A stretch of DNA of 11,210 bases. Origin: Psychrilyobacter sp. GTDB taxonomy: Bacteria > Fusobacteriota > Fusobacteriia > Fusobacteriales > Fusobacteriaceae. The translations under genes and the position numbers were made by a program. The notes beneath the pieces are model-generated. The model saw only the letters and a list, made by a program, of their open reading frames with translations, did no database searches and had not been told where the DNA came from. The DNA lies in assembly GCA_023145315.1 (NCBI GenBank), contig JAGLEA010000142.1:1-11210 (forward strand), given 5' to 3'. Below are positions 1-7,072 of this stretch, piece after piece. Positions within the stretch are counted from its first letter, which is position 1. Every line of letters starts with the position of its first letter.

Positions 1-140
1 CCTGTTCCTACTATTTTTTTTTCTGTTGTTACAATGCAAGCACCCACTTGAGTACTAGGATCTTTACTCCTTTGCCCAGATAAAACAGCTATTCCCATGA
101 AATATTCATCCCAGCTTATGTAATTTTCTCTTTTTTTCAT
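1..140 (-). CDS. dCMP deaminase (ComEB-like), N-terminal part, cut by window edge
   Basis: Reading the minus strand from the ATG at 140 gives 46 codons open to the window edge. The protein begins MKKRENYISWDEYFMGIAVL and continues through RSKDPSTQVGACIV. The W-D-E-Y-F start and the SKDPSTQVGA motif are typical of the N-terminus of deoxycytidylate deaminases, zinc enzymes that convert dCMP to dUMP for thymidylate synthesis. The catalytic zinc motifs (HAE and PCxxC) lie beyond the window and cannot be checked. A strong Shine-Dalgarno (TGGAGGAG on the minus strand, about 143-150) supports the start. The gene lies 27 nt downstream of the GntR regulator on the same strand with no terminator between, so they may be cotranscribed, although no functional link is obvious. 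Confidence 0.85.
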   Translation of the reverse strand, partial: MKKRENYISWDEYFMGIAVLSGQRSKDPSTQVGACIVTTEKKIVGT

Positions 141-167
141 TTCTCCTCCATAATATAAAAAATAAAT

Positions 168-839
168 TTATAGCTCCATTTTTCTGAGATCTTCTAAAGA
201 TCTTAAGACATGTAGTTTTGTATATAATTTTGCAGTTTTAATATTTTTTTCTAGTATTGCATCTAAGATTTCTTTGTGTTCCTCTACTCTTTTTTCATAA
301 GTCAATCTATGGTATTCATCTTTATATCTATTTTTTAGTATATTATATAAAATTTGATTGATTTTTATTAATATGTTGTTTCTACTACCCTTTGCTATTT
401 CATGATGAAAATCCATATCTAATAGAAAAAACTCCTCCCTCTCTCGTGTATTTTTCATTTTTTCTACTATCTCTTCTAATTTAATTTTATTGTCGTTAGT
501 ACAGTTTTCTATAAATAATTCTACTGATAATACATCCATGTAACTTCTATATTCTAGTATTTCTATATAACTAGCTCCACCTATCGTCATAAATGGAATT
601 AATTTATTTAAATGAGTTGTATTGTTTATTTCGTTTACATAGCTTCCACTGCCTTTTATTTTATTTAAAATATCTAGAGCAACTAATTTTTCAATTGCCG
701 ATCTTACTGAGACGCGACTCACACCAAGTTCCACTGCTAATCTGACTTCTGATGTTATTTTTTCTCCTGCTGTCCACTCTTTGTTTATTATTTTTTTCTC
801 AATATAATTATAAGCTTTTTCCATAGGTGTTTCATTCAT
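168..839 (-). CDS. GntR-family (FadR/FCD subfamily) transcriptional regulator
   Basis: This 223-residue protein has two parts. Residues about 5-70 form a GntR winged helix-turn-helix: SRVSVRSAIEKL at 41-52 is the recognition helix and KGSGSYV at 62-68 is the wing. Residues about 90-215 form an all-helical FCD ligand domain. The usual FCD metal-binding set appears intact as D141, H145, H188 and H210, so the effector is probably a carboxylate bound through a metal; this is inferred from the family. The start at 839 is supported by GGAG at 850-853; the second Met (residue 6) would be too far from it. The gene is divergent from the glycerate kinase and permease operon. FadR-type operator matches in the shared intergenic region suggest it represses that operon, with glycerate or a related hydroxy-acid as candidate ligand. 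Family assignment is firm; target and ligand are inferred. Confidence 0.92.
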   Translation of the reverse strand: MNETPMEKAYNYIEKKIINKEWTAGEKITSEVRLAVELGVSRVSVRSAIEKLVALDILNKIKGSGSYVNEINNTTHLNKLIPFMTIGGASYIEILEYRSYMDVLSVELFIENCTNDNKIKLEEIVEKMKNTREREEFFLLDMDFHHEIAKGSRNNILIKINQILYNILKNRYKDEYHRLTYEKRVEEHKEILDAILEKNIKTAKLYTKLHVLRSLEDLRKMEL

Positions 840-959
840 AACTTACCAACTCCATAATTTTACTTTCAATAATAGTATACTCTATTCATCAAACAATATA
901 AAACATATATTTATATTTATAGTGTATAATCCATAGGTAAAACAAATATAATTAAAAAT

Positions 960-970
960 TTGTAATACAA
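960..970. promoter_or_regulatory. FadR-type operator candidate O1
   Basis: TTGTAATACAA is a perfect palindrome around one central base and matches the FadR-subfamily GntR operator pattern TNGTNNNACNA at every fixed position. It ends 3 bp before the -35 box of the glycerate kinase promoter. The neighbouring FadR/FCD regulator is the obvious candidate to bind it. Binding is inferred, not shown. Confidence 0.65.
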
Positions 971-973
971 CTA

Positions 974-1002
974 TTGACTTTTTTAATTAAAAAGTGTATA
1001 AA
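974..1002 (+). promoter_or_regulatory. Sigma-70-type promoter of the glycerate operon
   Basis: TTGACT (974-979) and TATAAA (997-1002) are separated by exactly 17 bp, placing the transcription start near 1009 and giving a leader of about 45 nt. It is flanked by two FadR-type operator candidates, one just upstream of the -35 box and one just after the predicted start. That arrangement suits repression. Confidence 0.75.
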
Positions 1003-1011
1003 TTAGTTATA

Positions 1012-1022
1012 TTGTAATACAG
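1012..1022. promoter_or_regulatory. FadR-type operator candidate O2
   Basis: TTGTAATACAG repeats the first ten bases of O1 exactly and misses the TNGTNNNACNA pattern only at the last base. Its centre is 52 bp from that of O1, close to five helical turns. It lies at about +3 to +13 of the predicted transcript, where a bound protein would block initiation. Confidence 0.6.
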
Positions 1023-1054
1023 AAAGTCAGATTTAAGACTAAAGGAGGTCATTT

Positions 1055-2197
1055 ATGAAAGTTTTAATTGCTATTGATTCATTTAAAGGGAGTCTAACTT
1101 CTAATGAATTAGCTAATTCTGTTGAAATAGGTATAAAGAATATCTATCCACAAGCAGAAACGATAAAAATACCTGTAGCTGATGGTGGAGAAGGAACTGT
1201 TGAAGCCCTTGTTGAGGGGACAGGTGGTAAGTTTATAGAAATCACTGTAGCAGACCCACTCATGAATCCTATAACAGCTGCTTACGGAATCTTAGGAGAT
1301 AAAAAGACTGCTGTTATTGAGATGGCTACAGCATCTGGACTACCATTAGTTCCCGTTGATAAAAGAAATCCTATGATAACGACAACTTACGGTACTGGTG
1401 AGATGATAAAGGATGCTATGGAGAGAGGATGTCGTGAATTTATCATTGGTATTGGTGGCAGTGCTACTAATGATGGTGGTATAGGTATGATGAAAGCTTT
1501 AGGAGTGAAATTTTTTGATAAAAATAATATTGAATTAGGTCATGGGGGAAAACAACTAATCAAAGTAAATAGTATAGATATTAGTAATATTTCACCTCTG
1601 ATCAAAGAATGTAAATTTTTAGTAGCATGTGATGTTGATAATCCTTTTTATGGATTAAATGGTGCCGCACATGTTTATGCAAAACAAAAAGGTGCTACAA
1701 AAGATATGATTTTAGATCTAGATAAAGGTTTAAAAAGTTTTTCTGAGATAGTAAAAAAAGAGCTGAATATAGAAATATCAAATACTCCTGGAGCTGGAGC
1801 TGCTGGTGGACTTGGTGGAGGTTTTTTAGCTTTTTTAGATGGAGAGTTGAAACCAGGAATCGATATTATTTTAAAAAAAGTTAAATTAGAAGAAAAATTA
1901 GATAGTGTAGATTTTGTTATAACTGGAGAGGGTAGAATGGATTTCCAATCTATTATGGGTAAAGCACCAGTAGGAGTAGCAAAATTAGCAAAAACAAAAA
2001 ACATTCCTGTAATTGCTATAGCTGGAGGAGTAGCAGATGATGCAGGAGAAGTACACAATCATGGAATCGACGCTGTATTTTCTATTATGAACTACCCTAT
2101 GACTTTAGAAGAAGCAATGAATCCCATTAAAGCTACGACACTAGTTACAAAAAACGTAGAGGAAATCTTTAGATTAATTAAATTGGTTAGAAATTAA
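1055..2197 (+). CDS. Glycerate kinase (GarK/GlxK type)
   Basis: This 380-residue protein has the usual length and all main motifs of the type I glycerate kinase family: DSFKGS (8-13), ADGGEGT (42-48), GIGGSATNDGG (132-142), PGAGAAGGLGGG (245-256) and TGEGRMD with MGKAPVGVAK (290-310). The enzyme phosphorylates D-glycerate with ATP in the cytoplasm, giving 2-phosphoglycerate (3-phosphoglycerate in some family members) for lower glycolysis; the sequence alone does not decide which. AAGGAGGT at 1042-1049 sits at good spacing to the ATG. The GntP-type permease follows after a 31-nt gap, so the two form an operon. No tartronate semialdehyde reductase or glucarate enzyme lies beside it in this window, so the module seems aimed at preformed glycerate. 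Confidence 0.95.
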   Translation: MKVLIAIDSFKGSLTSNELANSVEIGIKNIYPQAETIKIPVADGGEGTVEALVEGTGGKFIEITVADPLMNPITAAYGILGDKKTAVIEMATASGLPLVPVDKRNPMITTTYGTGEMIKDAMERGCREFIIGIGGSATNDGGIGMMKALGVKFFDKNNIELGHGGKQLIKVNSIDISNISPLIKECKFLVACDVDNPFYGLNGAAHVYAKQKGATKDMILDLDKGLKSFSEIVKKELNIEISNTPGAGAAGGLGGGFLAFLDGELKPGIDIILKKVKLEEKLDSVDFVITGEGRMDFQSIMGKAPVGVAKLAKTKNIPVIAIAGGVADDAGEVHNHGIDAVFSIMNYPMTLEEAMNPIKATTLVTKNVEEIFRLIKLVRN

Positions 2198-2228
2198 TAA
2201 TTATATAATATTTTAGGAGGATAAAATT

Positions 2229-3479
2229 ATGCAAGTATCAGCATTTGGAGCAATATTAGGTTTAGCTATAGCAATTTTTTTAATCGTAAAGAAAACACCA
2301 CCATCATATTCACTTATTCTAGGAGCATTGATTGGAGGTCTTGCAGGTGGGGCATCACTACCTGATACCGTTACACTTATGATAAACGGTGCAAAAGGAA
2401 TCACTCCTGCTGTTCTTAGAATATTAACTGCAGGTATTTTAGCAGGAGTTTTAATCGAATCTGGAGCTGCAGGAAAAATTGCAGAAACTATTATTAAAAA
2501 ATTAGGAGAGAAGAGAGCATTATTAGCATTAGCACTAGCTACTCTTATACTTACATCTGTAGGAGTTTTCGTTGATGTTGCAGTAATTACTGTTTCACCA
2601 ATAGCACTAGCTATTGCTAAGAGACTAAATCTATCAAAGATGGCGATTTTATTAGCGATGATTGGAGGAGGAAAATCAGGAAACATCATATCTCCTAACC
2701 CTAATACTATTGCTGCTGCTGAAAGTTTTCATGTAGAACTATCATCACTTATGGGAGCAAATATCATTCCAGCTATCTTTGGTTTAATAGCAACTGTACT
2801 AATTGCTAAAACTCTTATTAACAAAGGTGGTAAAGTAGTCGAATCTGATGAGCAAGAAGTCGAAAAAGAGTTACCAGGCTTTTTACCTGCTATTTTAGGA
2901 CCTGTAGTCACTATTGTACTATTAGCACTTAGACCTATTGCAGGAATCTCTGTAGATCCGCTTATTGCTCTTCCTGTAGGAGGACTTATCGGTTGTACTG
3001 CCATGGGTAAATTAAAACATTTAAAAGGGTATATGTCTTATGGTCTTTCAAAGATGACAGGAGTTGCCGTAATCTTAATGGGAACAGGTACTATAGCTGG
3101 TATTATTTCTAATTCCACACTAAAAGATGTGGTACTAAGTAGCCTTAACACTATTGGTTTACCAGAATTTTTACTAGCACCTATATCTGGAGCATTGATG
3201 TCAGCGGCTACAGCTTCTACAACTGCCGGGACTGCTGTTGCCTCAGCTACATTTGCAACTACTATTGTAGCTGCAGGAATTAGTGGATTATATGGAGCTG
3301 CTATGTTACATGCTGGAGCTACTGTCTTAGATCATCTTCCACATGGATCTTTCTTCCATGCTACAGCAGGATCGACTAATACAAGCTTTAACGATAGATT
3401 AAAATTAATTCCTTATGAATCGGCTGTTGGTTTTGTACTTGCTGCTACTTCTACTATTATTTATGGAGTAATTTTATAA
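2229..3479 (+). CDS. GntP-family sugar-acid permease, probable glycerate importer
   Basis: A 416-residue, highly hydrophobic inner-membrane protein with roughly 11-13 predicted transmembrane stretches. GntP-family signatures are clear: GGGKSGNIISPNPNT at 146-160, GALMSAATASTTAGT at 321-335 and DHLPHGSFFH at 368-377. A charged cytoplasmic-type loop rich in Glu and Lys lies at about 199-216. GntP members are secondary transporters for gluconate and related hydroxy-acids. The glycerate kinase directly upstream points to glycerate or a similar short sugar acid as substrate, which is inference from context. The start at 2229 is set by AGGAGG at 2215-2220, 8 nt upstream. The length is slightly below most GntP proteins (about 430-450) but both ends look intact. 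An intrinsic terminator follows immediately. Confidence 0.92.
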   Translation: MQVSAFGAILGLAIAIFLIVKKTPPSYSLILGALIGGLAGGASLPDTVTLMINGAKGITPAVLRILTAGILAGVLIESGAAGKIAETIIKKLGEKRALLALALATLILTSVGVFVDVAVITVSPIALAIAKRLNLSKMAILLAMIGGGKSGNIISPNPNTIAAAESFHVELSSLMGANIIPAIFGLIATVLIAKTLINKGGKVVESDEQEVEKELPGFLPAILGPVVTIVLLALRPIAGISVDPLIALPVGGLIGCTAMGKLKHLKGYMSYGLSKMTGVAVILMGTGTIAGIISNSTLKDVVLSSLNTIGLPEFLLAPISGALMSAATASTTAGTAVASATFATTIVAAGISGLYGAAMLHAGATVLDHLPHGSFFHATAGSTNTSFNDRLKLIPYESAVGFVLAATSTIIYGVIL

Positions 3480-3488
3480 CTTAATTTG

Positions 3489-3526
3489 ATCTTCATCTAA
3501 AATTTTAGATGAAGATTTCTTTTTTA
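3489..3526 (+). terminator. Intrinsic terminator of the glycerate operon
   Basis: Positions 3489-3516 are a perfect 28-bp palindrome (arms ATCTTCATCTAAAA and TTTTAGATGAAGAT), so the RNA folds into a hairpin whose A/U centre forms the loop. It is followed by TTTCTTTTTT. It starts 9 nt after the permease stop codon. Confidence 0.9.
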
Positions 3527-3531
3527 TAGTA

Positions 3532-3537
3532 TATAAT
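3532..3537 (+). promoter_or_regulatory. Candidate -10 box for the histidine kinase-response regulator operon
   Basis: A consensus TATAAT lies 38 nt before the histidine kinase start and directly behind the T-tract of the preceding terminator. A proper -35 would fall inside the terminator stem (around 3509-3515), where only poor matches exist. The promoter may therefore need an activator or be weak. Confidence 0.4.
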
Positions 3538-3575
3538 GTACTAGAAGTTTTTATTATAAATTAAGGGGTGGTAAC

Positions 3576-5009
3576 ATGAAAAAATTTGAATTTTTTAATA
3601 GGATTTCTACTAAGATAACTATGTCGTTTTCCCTAACTTTTGTTGCTATTTTACTGGTCCTTAATTTCATCATATTTTTCTCTATTCGTTCCCATCTATT
3701 TATAATTGAAAAAGGTAGGATTTTAGATAGAAAAGAATTAATTATTGAGAATATTAATGGTATTTTAGGAAGCAGAAGATATGATCACATTACTGCTGTA
3801 AATATGTTTGATATTACTGGTAAATCAGATACCCATAGAGATGAAATTTTTGTAAACTTTAGATTTCCAGATACAACTTTTAGAAGATTTAAAAAGTTTG
3901 ATCTATCTTTTTATACTTCTATGAATACTATTGTCTTTCATAAGTATGAAAAACTTGAAAAAAACTTGAAAAATGAATTTTATCTAATGAAAGATAATTA
4001 TATATATCTTAATACAGTACTTACTACAGATAACGGTCAAAAGATATATATACAGTTGATTAATAATATGAATTCTTCCTATTCTCTTTTGGAAACACTA
4101 ATATCAACCATGCTTCTTATAGATTTAATAGGATTTATCCTCGCTATTATTGTAGGAGTACTTTTTGCGAAAAATACTCTAAAACCTATTAATTTAATTG
4201 CTGATACAGCAGAATTAATAAATTTACATAATCTAAATAAAAGAATTACAACATCTAATCATGATGATGAAATAGGAAGGTTAATTAAAGTTATGAATGA
4301 TATGATGGAGAGATTAGAGATCTCCTTTGAAAATCAGACAAAGTTTATTTCTGATGCTTCACATGAACTACGAACACCTCTTTCAATAATAAATGGATAT
4401 GTAGAACTACTAATTCAGCAAGGTACTTCTAATAGAGAACTAACAATAGAAGCTCTTAGCTCTATAAAGGAAGAAGTTTTTAATATGACTGACCTTATGG
4501 AAAAACTTTTATTCATTGCAAGAGAGGAGAATACAAGGTATAATATTGACCTAGTGGAAGTTAATATAAAAGTTCTACTCAATAGAATTGTTAAAGAATT
4601 TAAGATGATTGATAAAAAACATCAATATATTTTAAAACCTTCCTCTGATTTTGTTATTAACATAGATGAAAAATTAATTTTACAAGCTATACGAGCGATA
4701 ATCGAAAATTCTATAAAATATACCCCTAAAGGGAATTCAATTAGTATATATTTTCTAGTTGATGATAGTAACTTAAACATATTAATAGAAGATGAGGGAA
4801 TCGGAATCTCTAAAAAACATCTGCCTAAATTATTTGGAAGATTTTATAGAGTTGATGAAGCACGAACAAAAAATACTGGTGGAAATGGTTTAGGACTTTC
4901 TATTGTTAAGAGTATTATGGATATGCATAATGGAAAAATTGTTGTAGAAAGTCAAATAAATATTGGGACCACTATCATACTAAAATTACCGTTGCAAGTT
5001 ATAATCTAG
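3576..5009 (+). CDS. Membrane sensor histidine kinase (system 1)
   Basis: 477 residues. Layout: transmembrane helix about 14-36, extracytoplasmic sensor region about 38-174, second transmembrane helix about 175-198, HAMP domain about 199-252, HisKA dimerisation domain with SHELRTPLS and phospho-acceptor H263, then an HATPase_c domain. The ATP-binding domain shows the N box (E377, N378), G1 (DEGIG, 406-410), F box (FGRFYR, 420-425) and G2 (GGNGLGLSIVK, 435-445). The HExxT motif after the His suggests phosphatase activity as well. I do not recognise the sensor region, so the signal is unknown. The Shine-Dalgarno is AAGGGGTG at 3563-3570. The partner regulator follows after 9 nt, in the less common kinase-first order. 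Confidence 0.93.
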   Translation: MKKFEFFNRISTKITMSFSLTFVAILLVLNFIIFFSIRSHLFIIEKGRILDRKELIIENINGILGSRRYDHITAVNMFDITGKSDTHRDEIFVNFRFPDTTFRRFKKFDLSFYTSMNTIVFHKYEKLEKNLKNEFYLMKDNYIYLNTVLTTDNGQKIYIQLINNMNSSYSLLETLISTMLLIDLIGFILAIIVGVLFAKNTLKPINLIADTAELINLHNLNKRITTSNHDDEIGRLIKVMNDMMERLEISFENQTKFISDASHELRTPLSIINGYVELLIQQGTSNRELTIEALSSIKEEVFNMTDLMEKLLFIAREENTRYNIDLVEVNIKVLLNRIVKEFKMIDKKHQYILKPSSDFVINIDEKLILQAIRAIIENSIKYTPKGNSISIYFLVDDSNLNILIEDEGIGISKKHLPKLFGRFYRVDEARTKNTGGNGLGLSIVKSIMDMHNGKIVVESQINIGTTIILKLPLQVII

Positions 5010-5018
5010 GAGGACTAT

Positions 5019-5687
5019 ATGTACAGCATATTAATTGTTGAAGATGAAGTAAAAATAGCTCGTTTAATGGAGTTACACCTGAGTTTTGAAGGATATAAAG
5101 TAGACGTAGCTCATGATGGATTAGAAGCTCTAAGTAAGATTAGACACAAGGCATATGATGTTATTATTTTAGATTGGATGTTACCGAAAGTAGAAGGACC
5201 TAAAGTTTGTGTAGAGATAAAAAAATTCTATCCTGATACTATTGTTATCATGGTTACTGCAAAAGATGACATTACAGATAAGATATCTGGTTTTGAATTT
5301 GGTGCTGATGATTACCTTACAAAGCCTTTTGAATCTTTAGAACTTTCTGCTAGAATAAAAGCACACCTTAGAAAGATGCATAGAAACTCTCAAACTAATC
5401 AATTAAATGTACAAGATTTAGTTCTAGATTTATCTAGATTTGTAGCCATTAGAGAAGAAAAGGATATTAAGTTATCTAAGACTGAGTTTGAATTATTAAA
5501 ACTTCTAATTGAAAATAAAGGTATTGTTTTGACACGAAATAAAATTTTAGCTAAAATTTGGGGATATGACGGTAGCGACAGTATCCTAGATGTATATATC
5601 AAATATTTAAGAGATAAAATTGATAAGGATTTCCCAGTGAAATTAATAAAAACTGTAAGAGGCATTGGATTTACAATAGAAAAATAG
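5019..5687 (+). CDS. OmpR/PhoB-family response regulator (system 1)
   Basis: 222 residues: a receiver domain (about 1-118) joined to an OmpR-type winged helix (about 127-221). The phosphorylation set is complete: acidic pair E8/D9, phospho-acceptor D52, T80 and K102. The winged-helix end DVYIKYLRDKID followed by TVRGIGF is typical of this family. It is expected to accept phosphate from the upstream kinase and control transcription; its targets are unknown. Its Shine-Dalgarno AGGAGG (5008-5013) overlaps the kinase stop codon (TAG, 5007-5009), so translation is probably coupled. The last codons fall inside the arm of the palindromic terminator that follows. Confidence 0.94.
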   Translation: MYSILIVEDEVKIARLMELHLSFEGYKVDVAHDGLEALSKIRHKAYDVIILDWMLPKVEGPKVCVEIKKFYPDTIVIMVTAKDDITDKISGFEFGADDYLTKPFESLELSARIKAHLRKMHRNSQTNQLNVQDLVLDLSRFVAIREEKDIKLSKTEFELLKLLIENKGIVLTRNKILAKIWGYDGSDSILDVYIKYLRDKIDKDFPVKLIKTVRGIGFTIEK

Positions 5688-5728
5688 AATTAAAATAGGA
5701 GGCTATAGCCTCCTATTTTAATTCTATT
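5683..5728. terminator. Bidirectional intrinsic terminator, 46-bp perfect palindrome
   Basis: The two 23-base arms (5683-5705 and 5706-5728) are exact reverse complements. The GC-rich core GGAGGC-TATA-GCCTCC is flanked by AT-rich outer arms that supply a T-rich tract in both directions. It lies between the convergent response regulator and frr genes and overlaps the regulator stop codon, so it can end both transcripts. The whole intergenic gap is only 49 bp. Confidence 0.92.
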
Positions 5729-5736
5729 AAAAAAAA

Positions 5737-6294
5737 TTATACAGTTGTAATTTCTTTTTCTTTCTTCTTAAAAAGATCTTCTACAGCTTTTATACTATCA
5801 TCAGTAAGTTTTTGTGACTCTGTTTCAAATGCTTTTAAGTCATCTTGAGTTATATCTCCATCTTTTTCAGCAGCTCTTAATTTGTTATTGATATCTTTTC
5901 TTACACTTCTTATTGCAATCTTACCAGTTTCTGCTTCTGTTTTTGCCATTTTAGCGTACTCTTTTCTTCTATCTGCTGTAAGATCAGGTATTGACAATCT
6001 TACTACTTTACCATCATTATTAGGAGTAAGTCCTAAGTTAGCTAAGTTTATTGCTTTTTCAATTGCAGGAATAACAGTTTTATCCCAAGGATCTATAACT
6101 AATAATCTTGCTTCTGGAGCCGATACATTTCCTACTTGATTTAAAGGCATCTCGCTTCCATATTGTGATACTTTGATATCTGCTAACATTGCTACATTTG
6201 CTCTTCCTGCTCTAATTGTAGAAAATCTATGTTTTGTTGATTCAATTGCTTTTTCCATCTTATCTTTTGCTTCTAATATTAATACTTTTGACAT
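5737..6294 (-). CDS. frr: Ribosome recycling factor
   Basis: 185 residues, the standard length for RRF. Family features include the N-terminal helix with STKHRFSTIRAGRAN, the central RLLVIDPWD and LTPNNDGKVVRLSIPDLT stretches, and the three-helix-bundle segment with TADRRKEYAKMAKTEAE and RSVRKDINNKLR. RRF works with EF-G to split post-termination ribosomes. AGGAGG (6301-6306 on the minus strand) lies 6 nt upstream of the start and just downstream of the pyrH stop. The 14-nt gap makes cotranscription with pyrH nearly certain. It is the last gene of the operon before the palindromic terminator. Confidence 0.97.
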   Translation of the reverse strand: MSKVLILEAKDKMEKAIESTKHRFSTIRAGRANVAMLADIKVSQYGSEMPLNQVGNVSAPEARLLVIDPWDKTVIPAIEKAINLANLGLTPNNDGKVVRLSIPDLTADRRKEYAKMAKTEAETGKIAIRSVRKDINNKLRAAEKDGDITQDDLKAFETESQKLTDDSIKAVEDLFKKKEKEITTV

Positions 6295-6308
6295 TTCCTG
6301 CCTCCTAA

Positions 6309-7022
6309 TTATTTAGTTACCGTTGTTCCTATTACCTCACCAAATACAGCTTTCTTAATATTTCCATCTACTAATGAATCAAATACTAAGATTGGTAAAT
6401 CATTATCCATACACAGAGAGATAGCTGCTGTATCCATTACTTTTAAACCTTGAGTTATTACATCTGAATATGTGATTGAGTCATATTTTATAGCGTCACT
6501 ATATTTTGCAGGATCTTTATCAAAGATTCCATCAACTTTTGTACCTTTCATTACGATATCAGCATCAATTTCCATAGCTCTTAGGGCTGCTGCTGTATCT
6601 GTTGTAAAATAAGGGTTACCTGTTCCTGCACCAAATATTACTACTCTTCCTTTTTCTAGATGTCTCTGAGCTTTTCTCTTTATAAATGGCTCTGCTACTT
6701 TAGGAATTTCTAAACCAGTCTGAACTCTTGTCTGGACTCCTAATTTTTCAATTGTATTTTGTAAAGCTAGTGCGTTTATAACTGTAGCTAGCATCCCCAT
6801 ATGGTCACCAGTTACTCTATCGATACCTTGTTCTTCACCAGACATTCCACGGAAGATATTTCCACCGCCAATAACTACAGCTACTTCAATACCTTCATTA
6901 GCTAGCTCTACAATCTGTCTAGAATACATATTAATCATCTCTGTTGAGATTCCATACTCTTGTTTTCCCATTAAAGCTTCTCCACTCAGTTTCAAAAGAA
7001 CTCTCTTATACTTTGGTGTCAT
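6309..7022 (-). CDS. pyrH: UMP kinase
   Basis: 237 residues, matching bacterial UMP kinases of the amino-acid-kinase fold. Motifs seen: KLSGEAL (11-17), IGGGNIFRG (51-59), GDHMGML (72-78), GTGNPYFTTDTAA (133-145) and KGTKVDGIFDKDP (159-171). The enzyme makes UDP from UMP in pyrimidine nucleotide synthesis and is typically a hexamer regulated by GTP and UTP. The start at 7022 is set by AAGGAGGG at about 7026-7033. An intrinsic terminator-like hairpin sits immediately before this Shine-Dalgarno, so transcription into pyrH-frr probably depends on readthrough or on a promoter inside tsf that I could not identify. Confidence 0.97.
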   Translation of the reverse strand: MTPKYKRVLLKLSGEALMGKQEYGISTEMINMYSRQIVELANEGIEVAVVIGGGNIFRGMSGEEQGIDRVTGDHMGMLATVINALALQNTIEKLGVQTRVQTGLEIPKVAEPFIKRKAQRHLEKGRVVIFGAGTGNPYFTTDTAAALRAMEIDADIVMKGTKVDGIFDKDPAKYSDAIKYDSITYSDVITQGLKVMDTAAISLCMDNDLPILVFDSLVDGNIKKAVFGEVIGTTVTK

Positions 7023-7034
7023 ATTCCCTCCTTG

Positions 7035-7066
7035 AAAAAAAGAGGCATAACAAAAGTTATACCTCT
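7035..7066 (-). terminator. Intrinsic terminator or attenuator between tsf and pyrH
   Basis: On the minus strand AGAGGTATAAC and GTTATGCCTCT pair as an 11-bp stem with one U-G wobble and a 4-nt loop (TTTT). The stem (7041-7066) is followed by six further T residues (7035-7040). It begins 7 nt after the tsf stop, and its T-tract is one base away from the pyrH Shine-Dalgarno. Partial termination would give more rpsB-tsf than pyrH-frr transcript; the efficiency is not known. Confidence 0.82.
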
Positions 7067-7072
7067 AATAAA

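Larger units (their letters stand above)
840..1054. promoter_or_regulatory. Divergent control region between the GntR gene and the glycerate operon
   Basis: This 215-bp, very AT-rich gap holds the starts of two divergent transcripts. The plus-strand promoter and operator sites are listed separately. For the minus-strand regulator gene I see only weak promoter candidates, for example TTGTTT (about 890-895) with TATTAT (about 868-873) at 16 bp spacing, or TATACT nearby. A third, imperfect operator-like site, AGGTAAAACAA at 935-945, lies on the regulator side and differs from TNGTNNNACNA only at the first base. It may be chance. Confidence 0.6.

Noticed and set aside
1675..2058. Open frame on the minus strand inside the glycerate kinase gene
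   Set aside because: Low-complexity Pro/Ala/Ser translation lying fully antisense to a gene with clear family motifs; no ribosome binding site.
2213..3004. Minus-strand open frames opposite the permease gene
   Set aside because: Shadow frames caused by the Ala/Gly/Ile-rich permease codons; no recognisable protein and no start signals.
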